From positions 3,658,001 to 3,722,000 of the forward strand of contig NC_052140.2 of assembly GCF_016086655.4 (NCBI RefSeq): a DNA stretch of 64,000 nucleotides. The letters are read 5' to 3'. The number at the start of each line of letters is the position of its first letter. Position 1 is the first letter of the stretch. A program made the translations under genes and the position numbers. The stretch is from Lepeophtheirus salmonis. Lineage: Eukaryota; Arthropoda; Copepoda; Siphonostomatoida; Caligidae. The notes beneath the pieces are model-generated. The model made no database searches, was not told where the DNA came from, and saw only the letters and a program-made list of their open reading frames with translations. Of this stretch, positions 10,116 through 21,372 are shown in pieces.

Positions 10116-12044
10116 ACATACCAGCGTTAATATTTACTTCAAATCTTAACTTGCACTGAAAATGCACATGAATTATATTTATTAATTATAATTTCTTATA
10201 TCAAGAATGTCTATATGATTTACATTTAGTAGCACCCTGTATACACGTTCGATGTTATTCGTCATCGCCGTCAATATTTCATTAATACGTCCAGATTCTT
10301 ATTTCTCAGATAAAAAAAAATATATATATACAGTGCAGTGGGTAACTTTTTGTCATATATTCAGACAGAAATGAAGAAAATATTATATTAATATATAAGG
10401 TTCACTAGTGCTGTGTTGACTTGAGTTGATTGAGTTGAACCGAGCCGAATTGATCAATTAAAAAAAATTAAGAAGCTACACAGGTTGTCTATTTATAAAT
10501 TTGTATTAAATAAATTAGTTTAAGTGTGAACTATGTAAATCACAAAACCTAGTAAGGATGTGTCTGGGTAATACCTGCTCACGTGATTTGTACTTGGTAC
10601 TTTAATGAAAAAAAAAAAATACCCATATATTCCCCGTAAAACCGCAACCCTAACTTGTTAGTAGTTGAAGTATCCATATTAGCCCCTTAATTAATTGATC
10701 TATTTTTCAATTCCATCTCAATTTCTTTGGTAAATATTTTATATAAATAACATTTATTTGTTTTAAAATAGCCATGGTTGATTTAATATAAAAACATATA
10801 GTAGCCCTGATTCTCTGAGAGACAGCATATAAGCTTTCAATGTTTGAATTTTAAAAGAGGAGAGTAGACATCAATCTGCTACTGCTAGAGAAGAATTATT
10901 AGGAATACCAATGGATCTTAGATGAGTGAATTGATCGATTATCTGCGATGGCCTACATCTTTCACACAATCCATTAATCCCTTTCCTTAATCACTGGTGT
11001 AAAATCCATTATAGTGTTAATTTCAGTGTCTACTTTTTATTAGCTATTGCTAAAGCTGATGGAAATATGACTAGCCAGTATGCTGAAAGAGCAAAGCCAA
11101 AAAATGATATTGTAACCTCAACAATTTGAAGAATATATCGGAAAAGGGCAGCTACGCTGTCGTGGTGTCTTATTATAATTATTAGAAATTGACTAGGGTT
11201 GGGATTTTTGATGAGAAAACCCCCAATTTAGAGATAAAACAAAGGAAAAAAGTTTAAAATTTAAATATTACTTTATATTTGAGTCGGAAAAATAGGGAAA
11301 AATCTCATTAAATAAATTATGGACATAATTGATTAAAAAGATTCTTCTAAAAATATAATAAATTAAACATGAAAAAAAATGTTATTCTATAAATATCATC
11401 CAAAATTTTAATAGAAAATCCAAAATATAACTTTTGATATAAAATTTTTTATTTATTAAACAGAAAAAAGTCTTTTTATATACGAGTAGGAAAAAATGAG
11501 ATGGAAATCGAAAAAATGGAAAATTTAAAGAAAAAAATTCAACTCCCTCCTTCCAAAAGAAAAATCTTAACGACGGTCTTGAGTGTACATAATGAAGAGC
11601 GTAATCGTTGATGTGTAAATTATAAAAACTGAAAGGAGCTAGACAATAGAATACTGAATGAGAATAAAAGAGGGGAAGATCGTCCAAATAGTCAGTATAA
11701 TCAGTTATGTTCATTGAAGAGAAATCACTACATAAAATAGTATATTTTATTGTAGGGGGTCATCAATAATCCCTATGGTAGTTATGGTTACTTATATATT
11801 GTACATCATTTAAGCTAAGAATATCAGGGTTTACTATGTTACTGACGGGCTAAAAATATAAAGTTACACTAAAAATTAGAATCTTAGAGCATTTTATTAC
11901 TTCGAAGTTTCAGTAATACATCATTTCTGGAGTGTCTGATTATCTTTTTTTATATCAGCGGCTCTGGTAAATTGGAAGGACACCTTTATTTACCACGGAG
12001 TTCGTTCTCCAACCCAAAAATATACGTTGTATTTTGTTTGTGCT
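10116..12044. other. No recognisable feature
   Basis: AT-rich. At 10411 a TAGTGCTGTGTTGAC sequence resembles the hAT-family ends described below, but no partner was found. A 110-codon Phe/Tyr/Lys-rich minus frame at 11382-11714 has the composition expected of translated A/T-rich DNA and is not proposed as a gene. Confidence 0.5.
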
Positions 12045-12240
12045 TCTCTTCCCATAATCAGTGTTCTGGGCGTTGATTGGTTGAGTTAAGATGAGCTCTT
12101 GTTAAGCTGTGAACACTTTTCAACAATTATTTAATAATAGTTCCATGTGTGAGAAGAATTGTCTAACTACCAACTGATTTTGGGGCTATTATGGGTTTCT
12201 TTTTGAATGAAAGGTTGCTTGATATCATAGAGATAACAAC
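12045..12240 (+). repeat. Dispersed repeat C, copy 1
   Basis: Contains ATAATCAGTGTT, GATTGGTTGAGTTAA, CTGTGAACACTTTT, ACCAACTGATTTT and GAAAGGTTGC in order. These words recur in order at 42760-43020 and 55785-55925 (plus) and at 50410-50565 and 53950-54110 (minus). No coding capacity. Nature unknown; possibly the sub-terminal part of a non-autonomous DNA transposon. Confidence 0.6.
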
Positions 12241-12254
12241 GTATTACATACCTA

Positions 12255-12488
12255 TATTGTTGTGTCAGTCCTTATCTAGGACTGAAGACTACAGTTCCTT
12301 CCAGTTCAGTCTCGGTATGGTACAGTTTACCTAAAAAATTATAAAGTGGTCAGGTCTCTCAGCTTTGTTTAACCTATTTTTAATCCGTTATAGTACTGAC
12401 AGTTCTAATAAACGGTCCCAAGGACTGATAGACCCAGTCTTAAGACTGGAAAGACTAGACTGAATAAATAAGGTCTGTCACAATACTA
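12255..12488. mobile_element. hAT-type MITE 1, 234 bp
   Basis: The left end TATTGTTGTGTCAGTCCTTA and the reverse complement of the right end, TAGTATTGTGACAGACCTTA, match the ends of the 3.3-kb hAT element at 28415-31748. Internal words GGACTGA and AAGACTGGA-AGACTAGACTGAATAAATAAGG repeat those near its right end. There is no coding sequence. The 8-bp target duplication is not readable here, probably because of mutation. Confidence 0.75.
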
Positions 12489-13149
12489 TCTCTATCCACG
12501 TTTTAGGTGTAAGAAAAAAAAATCAAAAACCTTTAGTTTGTTTAAAGCTTAAGAAAAAGAGCATATCTTGCAACTGGTTTCTCCCTAATAAATTCAATAT
12601 TTTTTTTTTTAGAGTTTCAACATTTGATAGATCGCATCGAAATACAATTTGAACAAAAACTAATGAATAGTATAATGTTTCAGTACAGCCCATAGAGAAC
12701 AAACCTATGTAAGTATGATGTATTAAGTTTTGTCGTTTCTACGTGAAGCCAATTCAATGTCCCAGGTGATAAATTCAAAATGTATCCTTTAATATCAGAT
12801 ATATATGTAGAACTATGATGGTTAAGCTGGATTTTGAAGATTTGCTTCAATATTGTGACTTGCTCAAGAATATAGCAAATCCAAGTTCTATAGCCAGTCT
12901 AACGAATCCTTCTACCCGTCCTTCATCCCGGGTTTCAAATCAAGAACAGATCTCAAATTTCTCAATGGTTTTTAATAAGAAAAAGAGAGAAAAATATATT
13001 CCGTTCGCCCATTCCAGCTGTTCCAGAAGCAAATTTTTTTCCCATGTACTATGTTTCGGGGTTGCCTCCAAGGCAACCGTTATCAATAACTGAGGGTATA
13101 GAGGGTTCCAACGCCATCAATTTGTTTTGAAGTTTCAATGATTTGAAGT
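12489..13149. other. Mostly unassigned
   Basis: Holds a 92-codon open frame (12815-13093), Ser/Lys-rich, with no motif I know. It lies just upstream of a Ty3/gypsy-type fragment and is GC-richer than its surroundings, so it may belong to the same retroelement. I cannot show this from motifs. Confidence 0.35.
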
Positions 13150-13372
13150 ATGCTCCATCAAGAACTTCCTGAGCATCCTGAGATAATTACTACAAGGGTG
13201 GAAGCTCTTAAGAAATCGAGTTATGTATTAGCAAGAAATAAGCCGATCAAACCAGCCCTTACTCTTACATATATATGTCCTTTTAAAGTGTTATCCAAGT
13301 CGGAAAGGCTCGTAAGTCTGGAAATGGGTCATCAAAAATACTTTTTTCCGTCGACTGCTTAATATCAGCTTT
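13150..13372 (+). pseudogene. LTR-retrotransposon integrase C-terminus fragment
   Basis: The frame reads SYVLARNKPIKPALT, then CPFKVLSKSERLVSLEMG, then after a one-base shift SVDCLISAF. This resembles the end of Ty3/gypsy-type integrases, where a HVFVR-like strand, a GPF-V module and a final SVDRLKPA-like motif follow each other. Only about 70 residues remain, with no LTR or protease/RT region attached. It is a short decayed fragment; the superfamily call is better supported than any clade. Confidence 0.6.
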
Positions 13373-13749
13373 TGGAGTGATGAATATTCTTATATCGTAC
13401 ATGGGCGTCTCTCTCTGAATGTTTTAAGAATCTGCCTCTAATAATGATATAGCTTTATTCACTCTATCTTTTATTTTACCTTGTTATATATTTAACTTGT
13501 TTGCATGTCGCACCTTTTATTTATCAAAGTATTGCAGGAATTATAATACATTTGTATTATTGTAAGAAATCTTAAATATATAATCAGTTTAGTTAGTCTG
13601 TGTGGTATGTTCCTTTATACATACAACTAACTATTTTTTAGACATATTTGAGTCAATTACAGGCTTTGTACTCAAATTTGTGCGATGAATTAAGATGTCC
13701 TATTAATATCTATAGTTTAAATTGCTTTATTTACTGTAAGAGACTTATA
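13373..13749. other. No recognisable feature
   Basis: AT-rich spacer. Confidence 0.6.
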
Positions 13750-13870
13750 TTGGCGCCTCCAAAGGGATAATGATAATAATTTGTTGATTGAAATTGAGGA
13801 TAATTCGTCGATGAATACAAATGTAATCCAAACTACATTTTGAGTAAAATAATTCTACATTGAATTTGTG
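13750..13870 (-). repeat. Dispersed repeat A, copy 3 (partial)
   Basis: The reverse complement reads GGATTACATTTGTATTCATC and then TCAATTTCAATCAACAAATT, matching the proximal part of repeat A at 63830-63890. Confidence 0.55.
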
Positions 13871-15044
13871 TTGAATGGCATATACACCAATATATTTGTA
13901 GTATAATCATATACATTCTACATAATATCCCTCTATTCTAAAGACAAAAACTTTTTTTTTACAAACAATTAAACAATTTCGATGCAGTATTCATGTTCTA
14001 AGTGCTTTTTCAAACTGTTAGTTACTTACTTATAAGTTATTATAATAATGTACATACATATTTACATATATAGTAGTAATGGGACGTATTGTGAGTCCGA
14101 ACTGGTTTTGCAAACACATAAACTACATAAATCAGCTACCCCACCAACCGTTTTTCAAAATACGGAAAAAACAAGTTGGTGAACGGTCAATTTGTATTAA
14201 CCAATTAGAACGAACAATGAAGCTTCATCATCATCTATTAGAGACTAAAGGCGGGATATAACATCTACACACAATTTATTTCAAAGAACTTTCATATTAT
14301 AACATTCAAACTTCAACAAATTTCCGCTTCAAAGTAAAGAGGTTTTGTGATTTAAAATGTTTCTTGTTTGGGCGAGAGAAAATGCCACGTTATTAATTAT
14401 TGTACTTCTATGTATTTTGAATTTTCCTTCCTTCAGTCAAGACACAATTAAAATCACCAAACCTCTTCATTTTGAAAGATAAAGATGTTGATATTTGAAT
14501 AATATAATATGCAAAAGTTTTATAAATAAATGGTGTATAGATGTTATATGTGGTAACTTGCATTTGTTGGATAATAAGGATTCAAGGTAAAATTAGTAGT
14601 GATGGAGGAGTGATTGCATTTTGAATGTAGAATAAAGTCATGACGATGACGTCAGAGAATAGTTATAACTTTGTTCAATCCCCATCATTGTTATTTATAC
14701 CTTATTAAGTTAACCGATTGAATAATTAAATGATAATATTACATAAGTACTATAATTTACAGGAAATAAAAACAAAATGTATGAATAGGGGGGGGGGGAG
14801 ACTAAAATGGTGTTGTTAAAGTTGTCGGAATGACAACGTTTTACTGTCAAAAATGCTTGCATGTTGTAATTTTTTAGCCTTTTATCCCAAATTCAAAATT
14901 CACATACTGTTCAATGAATAAAATTATATAAAATACTATGTAAGCAAAACAGAACAGCTTAGACAAATGAGATAAATTGAAATATTTGAAGTGTTATCAT
15001 TTCGTTAAAGGGATGAAGTTGTGTCTTCTTAAAACATTTATTTT
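13871..15044. other. No recognisable feature
   Basis: AT-rich. A run of 11 G occurs at 14788-14798. The 60-codon frame at 14079-14261 is not recognised. A TGACGTCA octamer lies near 14648. Confidence 0.5.
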
Positions 15045-17120
15045 CTAAATCCATATATGATGGACTCTCTCAATATAAATCTTTTTGTGGGTATAGAGTA
15101 GGTTCCTTCTGATCGTCGCTTTTTTGTCTATCTTGTGTGAACCTAAAAGGTAAGTCCATATTTTTTGCTTTAATTTCAATATAAACCAAAACCTTGACCC
15201 TAGATCTCTAACTTCTTCATTTTTGATGCACTCAGAAAAAAAATGCAAATTAATATCTATTTTCTTCAAGCAAAGGAGCATATTTTGTATTTCCCCGCCT
15301 TTTCAGAAAATTAGTTACAGGAAAGAGTTCTGCTGTTTATGTGAGATTGAACACTTCAATCTTCCTAGTATTTTTCTATTCCTCCCTCCATTTCCAGTAT
15401 AGTAAGGTGTGTTTTGACAAGAGCGTTTTTCATTATATTATACCTATAAAACCTTAAAATCATGTGTTTGATTTGCTCTTCTTAATGTTTGGGGCATTTA
15501 TGAAATATAATATCTACATATCTACCATACTTTTTGGTAATTCCAATTTTTCAATGTTTTTTTAAAGGAACATGTACATTTCTCTTTTCTCTATTAATTT
15601 ATAGTCAATCTGTTTTTTGAAAAGCACTCATAAAGTTTTATGCTCCCTTTGACTGCATTTTTCAATTCACACTCTCCTCAAAAACCCTCAATTAATTATC
15701 GTCTACATAGAACTTAAAGGTAACTTTTTCACAACGAAATTGTACTCCTTTAAACTAAATTCTGTTTATTTTTTTTATCAAAGAAACAAGTACTCAATTA
15801 AACAAGTAGATTGATATTGGATCCCTTTAATGAGCTTCTTTTCCACAATAAATTGGCTTGGCTCCTCCCACGTATAAAATTGATTATGTATTTGTTCTTA
15901 AAACTCTAATCATGTTAAAGATTTTGTTTAAAAAATATTTTTCTATAAATCTCAATATTAGGTCATAAAAAACTGTGTCGAAAGCCTTTTGAAAGTCCAC
16001 AGCTACAATGGCACTATAGATTTCTCAGTTTTTTACTTTTCTAATAATTTCTCCCGCAGTTAGGGAATAATTTCAGATAACTTTCTATCATTTTCTGTGT
16101 GACCATACCATTTATTATCTTGTAGAGTACTTCAAAGAATGATTAACCTTATAATTTTGGGGTCAAACGTGTTTCTTCTAGGTTTGGGAAAATGTGTTAT
16201 TATCCCACTCTTTAGAATTGAAGGGATTTTTGTTACCATTTAAGCAATAAATCGAGGATACACTGCTCGTTCTTTTCCTGAAAAATTTGAAAAATGCTCC
16301 TTGAATACCGTTAATTCCCAGAAACTTGCATTTTTCAACTTTTTATTGATGTAATTCTTGAAGTCCATGTCAGAAAAAAATACTTTCCTAATTTTTGACA
16401 ACTTATTTTTTCAATCGATGATACTTTACAGGATTTTTGTATAAATTTGTTTCTCTGAGCCTTAGTCCGTGCAACAAATCCACTTGTCTCCTTAAAACAA
16501 CATTGAAAAATTGGAGGCCCTTTTGACACTTTTTATGTATTCCAAATATTTATGGAAACATCTTTTATCATACTAATTATATTTTATTGTAAATTTCGTA
16601 CTTGTTAGATGTAAGAAGAGGTGTCTTTGACTTGAGATTCCACCTTTTTAATCCTCTAATATTTTGATTTTTTTTCTCGTCGAGTTTTCTATGTGTAAGT
16701 TTAGTATTTTTGATGAATACTTTCTGTATTAGAGAAGTGGTTTGCTAAAATCCACTTCTTTCTATGTCGTGACAATGACACACTCATTCTCAGCGCTTTG
16801 TGATCTGTTCTACTGATCCCAACCAACTCAATACACTTTTTATTTAGAATTTTTGAAGTCTTCATTTTAGTTTTAAAAATGATTAATGCTTCTAATGAAA
16901 TTGATATTTTCTTCCAATTTGCTTAGATGTTCATGCATTTCTTTATAAAAATTTGGTGTCAAAATTCGGTTCCTTTTGGTAAAAATTTGAAATTAATATT
17001 GTTCTTTGTTGAAAATTTTGTATAAATTGAACAGTCATTCAAAAAGCCCAATTATTATTCTAAGGAGTCCAAGCTTTAATTTTAGCTTCATTTTGTGACA
17101 TAGTCATGTCAGTAAAAAAA
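15045..17120 (-). pseudogene. LINE (non-LTR retrotransposon) ORF2 relic
   Basis: Read on the minus strand from high to low coordinates, domains appear in the expected order. Near 16800 RTDHKALRMSVSL resembles the SDH motif closing an APE endonuclease domain. Reverse transcriptase follows: AIVAVDFQKAFDTV (catalytic Asp codon near 15995-15997), GGAKPIYCG-RDPISIYLF (the RGVRQGDPLSPYLF region) and FKFYVDDN near 15690-15715 (the YxDD box). The two catalytic blocks are about 98 codons apart, as in L1-like enzymes. At 15150-15281 CLKKIDINLHFFSECIK resembles the Cys/His cluster found after the reverse transcriptase in many LINEs. Multiple frameshifts and stops make it dead. The 5' part and the 3' tail were not located, so it is probably truncated. 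Confidence 0.8.
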
Positions 17121-18554
17121 TGTTGATTAAAAAATATGAGTTAATTTTGGCAAAAGGCATTTATCACATGTTTAAAGTTCTTGAGGTTTGGTTTTCGAAA
17201 AGTGAACAAAAAAATGTTCTTAACATCCAAAAGCATGAATAAAAAGTGGGGGACATAACCAATATATAAAAAAAATGTTTTCAAACAGGTGTACAGAGAA
17301 AACTCCTTTTAAAGACCCTCTATGAACTTATCAAATCTCTAACTTAATCAATATATCGAATAAGAACCAGTAAAACTTATACTATAAACTGTCAAAACCC
17401 GGCAATTGTTAGAGTAAAAACAATTCTATAACCCAATATAAGTTGGAACCGTAATTTTAGGATCCGTTACATTACTTATTTATTGTTTGATTATATATTT
17501 TGCACTGGAAACGTTGTTCTCTTTATATGTATGTAATATGGTTTATCTTTTTCCCGGGCAATTATTTTAGTGAAGGAACCCTGGAAATGATTTGCAAAAA
17601 TTGCTGGATTCCGTTAGTAAACTTTAATAGTAATTAATGAAATAATTATTTTTTTCGCAGTTTTATAATTGTGAACTAGACAATACGACCTACGGTCTAA
17701 AAGTAGACTATGAATGCATATATACTCGATGCTACATACAAAACACCAGCAAGATTTCATAAATATGACTTCCTACCATATATCTTTGTTTAAAATGAAA
17801 ACTACAAAACACCATGTGTCCAAGTCTGAGTTCATATCTATATATACAGCACAGTTCATATGTATGTATGTAAAAATATATCTTTGAATTAAAAAAGTTA
17901 TTTTAGGATCTAAGAAATAACAATTAAAATAAATATTTCTCGGAAATTTCCAGAAAAGTAATATCCCGGGATCATGGAACATTGTATGTACTCCTTTATA
18001 CATATAAATGTATCTTCTTTTTTTATGTTCTTTCTTGTCTTGTTCTCATTCTTCTTTTTGAGTATTGATCAAGTCAAAACTTATAGTTATAAAAAAAATA
18101 CATAGAACCATTTTTTTTTCTTTATTCCCTCTACTGCTCAATGGAAGGGAAAATAGGGTTTTTATTACTCACTGTAGAGCCGTTGGAATAATATTTCATA
18201 TAAAACTACTGTATTAGGAATAAATCCTTTATTCTCGAGTCGTTTACACATTTTCCTCGTTTACAAGTGCACATTATACGTTGAGGGAGTTTGAAAATTC
18301 AGATTTATAGAGAAACATTTGATGTAAATTGAGAAACAGACGATGATATAAAGAATAATTGTTTTTTGAAGAATACTTTTGAAAAGGAATGAACCTATTT
18401 AGCTTTAGTGATGCTATAAGGTATGCATTTTTTAGTTGTAAAGAATATGACATTGGGTGAGTGCGATATTTTTTGCAATTGCTACTTGAAGAGTGTTTAA
18501 TATTTTTCAAACCTATTATCATTATTATTTTAATCTTGAAGGGAGAACATCATA
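17121..18554. other. No recognisable feature
   Basis: AT-rich. Minus-strand open frames at 17773-18003 and 18274-18522 have no motif or codon pattern to support them. The 5' part of the LINE could extend a little into the start of this stretch. Confidence 0.5.
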
Positions 18555-18808
18555 TTTTAACGTAATCAAGAGTTCGTGAAAAACGAAGAGTAATACTGAT
18601 GATTTGTTACAGAGTTATAAGTGTAAGTCCTTGTTGGACTCAGAGTCGAGTATTGGATCGACAAAAGGTAGTTAATAGAAATGTTCTGCTCGATATAGAG
18701 TAAGATCTGCGTTTATTTACTTCCCATCAAAGTTCCTCTCAGAAAATTTAAGTAAACGTCTTGACAGCTAAACTGCTCTTCTCCCAATTCGTCTTTGAAT
18801 TGTCAGGG
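18555..18808 (-). repeat. SINE-like repeat, copy
   Basis: This aligns with 24985-25215: AGTAATACTGA, GGACTCAGAGTCGAGT-like, GTGTTTATTTAC-like, TTGACAGCTAAACT and a final AATTGTCAGGGTT. The reverse complement of the TTGACAGCTAAAC region is where the best copy (26990-27235) has a tRNA-type A box, so the transcribed orientation would be minus. The copy ends exactly where a strong hairpin begins (18809). Confidence 0.6.
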
Positions 18809-18868
18809 TTCATCATACTGGATTGCGTGTTTGTACTTTGAGTCAAACACGCAATCCAATATGATGAA
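18809..18868. repeat. Near-perfect 25-bp hairpin with 10-nt loop
   Basis: The left arm 18809-18833 (TTCATCATACTGGATTGCGT and then GTTTG) and right arm 18844-18868 pair with one mismatch in 25. The loop is TACTTTGAGT. It abuts the end of a SINE-like copy. It may be the inverted end of a foldback insertion or a small-RNA precursor; the sequence alone does not decide. Confidence 0.9.
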
Positions 18869-19077
18869 AGATCATTATATCTTTAAAAACATATGACCTG
18901 CGGGTATGTTAGTAAAGCAACTGAAAATCAGTATGTCAACTGATTACTCTTTATATCTACTTATTTGAAAAATAAATTATAAGTCTTGAATTTATTTCTG
19001 TATTTAACATCTTTCAATTTCAAAATGGCTATCTTTGTTATTCTATTATTACTCTTGAATTGAAATGGTGTACCCAT

Positions 19078-19452
19078 TAGTCTTGCATTGGTCCTTATTT
19101 AGGACCGCCATTCAGTCCAATCTCAAATGTCGGTTCTTAAAGAATGTAAAATCGATCCTTAGTGACGTCATACACCGTGTTTTTTCTTTTTTAACTATTC
19201 TGTTGTATAATGTAATAAATTATATAACTAAGTAAAAATAATATATGTTCGTTTTATATTGCATTATAATGAAAGATGAATATCCTTTGTTAGATATGTG
19301 CAATGATCATAATGCATATATGATATATCTTATTCCGCTTAATAAACCATCGACATTTTTATGAAATATTCCTAGGGCCGACAGTCCTAAGGACAAATAG
19401 GACCGGTTCTAAGACTAGAGTATACTAGACCGAATAAATAAACACAACGCTA
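19078..19452. mobile_element. hAT-type MITE 2, 375 bp, with target duplication
   Basis: The left end is TAGTCTTGCATTGGTCCTTA; the right end reverse-complemented is TAGCGTTGTGTTTATTTATT. Direct 8-bp flanks GTACCCAT (19070-19077) and GTACCCAA (19453-19460) match in 7 of 8, as expected for hAT insertion. It contains the CRE-like octamer TGACGTCA 85 bp from the left end and CCGACAGTCCTAAGGAC near the right end. Both are shared with the 3.3-kb hAT element. Its central part is similar to MITE 3. There is no coding sequence. Confidence 0.88.
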
Positions 19453-20951
19453 GTACCCAAAATTTCTTATTTATTAAAGAAACAATAAAATGTTCAATTA
19501 TAAACATCAGATTTAGCAAATTTCAAATTTCTTACAATACAAAATATATGACTCAATTTTTTTTTTACAAAGAAAATATTAAGATAAAAAATACTATTTC
19601 TTGTGTGTTCCTTTTGAGATATCATATATCAGAAAGAGGTTTGCTGATCATATATAATTAATCATAATTTTATAAATCCTTATGTTCAAAAATACTTTCA
19701 AACATACTGTAGGTACTATAATGACCTATTAAATTATCTGTTTTTTAACCTGAGGATGAAAGTTACCACTAATTATAAATAATATGAAAATACAACGCTT
19801 CTAAAAACTAAAGAACTATAGGGAACCCTGAGTCTTTTTTTCCAAATTATCTTCAAAAAAGAAATAAAATTAAAATTACCAAGAAATTCTTTCTGATACA
19901 ACTAAAATAAGTAGTACTATATAAAGATCTTAAAAATTGTTTAAAAAAAAAAAAACCTTTTCATTCTGTTACAAAACATATTGTAATTTTCAAGGCATCG
20001 TATATATAATTATCCATTTTATTTTCATTACTCAGGTTTTCTCATTGTGGGTAATCTATTTAGTTTTACTTTTTTAAATATCTTTATAATTTGTTTCTAT
20101 TTTTGTTGAGTCAATGCTACGTTCAGTTTAAATTTTTCATTATTAGAAACAAATCATGCACATATTAATTCGTGTGTAATTTGTATTGATTAAGATATAT
20201 AAGTATACCTGTAAGTAATTCAAATCATGGATATAGGGTGGAAATAATGTATAAATTGTGGTGAGCGTAAAAATCCTGCCAGAGAAAATTTCATAAAAAG
20301 TATGTATGGTAACTTTGAGAGATGACATAGAGAGGTGAGATAACATGAGAGGTGTAAGAGATAACTATAAGCTATAGCGATCTCTGTTCGCTATTATGTT
20401 ATAATTAGAGTTGCATAAAGTGTGAACTGGAACACGTGTGCGACTTTTTGTAGTTGTAACTAGATTATAAATTATTATCTTCTAAGCCGGACGAAAAATA
20501 GATACCATTACTTTTATTGGTACTAGAACCGATTCGAAAATATTAGCATCGTAAAAATAATAATAGCTACCATATTGTTTTTGATGTCTTCAAGAGGAAG
20601 ACTTAATTTTTACACGTAGAAATGCACTCATTTTCTATTCTCTAAGTATGAGTAAGCTTTTTGCCCTTTGTCCTCTCGACCCACTTTAATTTTTGCTACA
20701 AATTGCAGCCCTTTTCTTTTAGCTAAATATTAATTCCTATGGGGTTGTGATTTCGTGGGAATGAGCATTTCATAGAGTGCTAAGGAGAAGGCAGGAACGA
20801 AACTTAGGGTACTACTGAAATAATACCCTTGTTAACATCCGCTGCCTGTTATATGACTTTGAAGGCAGAAAATATACTACTGCAATAGATAGGAGATCCT
20901 TCAATATTTAAAATAAAATTAGTGCAGGGTAAATACTGTAAAATTAACAAA
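19453..20951. other. No recognisable feature
   Basis: AT-rich. The minus frame at 20143-20346 is not recognised. The stretch 20640-20880 is slightly GC-richer, but I could not assign it. Confidence 0.5.
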
Positions 20952-21319
20952 TTGTCTGAAAAGTACCGGGGTTCATACATAGATGGCTCTATTTTTTTTT
21001 TAAATTCACCTCATTTTTAGTGAGCACTAATCTTCAAAAGACAGTTGTTCAAATGTCATGATAATTTGTTCTTTAGCTTGTGAGTTATTGTGCTAAGTGT
21101 GACGCTATTTTTGTATATTTTGAACACAATAGATGAAAAACAATTTCGTGTTTTAATTATTTTACATTGCTTCTTGATAGGGAAAAATATAGTTTAAGTA
21201 ATGGCTTGAAAAGTGTTATTGGAATTCTGCTTCATACATTGTAAACAAAATTAAAAAAGTCCAATTTGAATGGGGAAATCCCTTGTTTTCTTTGTTAAGC
21301 TGGGAACTTTTCAGCCCAA
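20952..21319 (+). mobile_element. Internally deleted mariner, 368 bp
   Basis: The left end TTGTCTGAAAAGTACCGGGG and the reverse complement of the right end, TTGGGCTGAAAAGTTCCCAG, form a mariner-type terminal inverted repeat. Between them lie the 5' untranslated region and the first codons of a mariner transposase: DEKQFRVLIILHCFLIGKN from about 21133. The rest of the gene is deleted. The same configuration, inverted, occurs at 58389-58752; the two 5' regions align over about 150 bp. No clear TA duplication remains. Confidence 0.75.
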
Positions 21320-21372
21320 GTGTTATAGGTAAACTTACGAGTGTGGTCTGAAAAAGTTTCTGACTTAACAAA

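Noticed and set aside
10411..10440. Another TAGTGTTGTG-type hAT end (TAGTGCTGTGTTGAC)
   Set aside because: No matching right end or subterminal GGACCG words within 1 kb; could be chance.
11382..11714. 110-codon minus-strand open frame
   Set aside because: Extremely rich in Phe, Tyr, Leu and Lys, as expected from translating A/T-rich DNA; no motif, no support for a start and no repeat relation.
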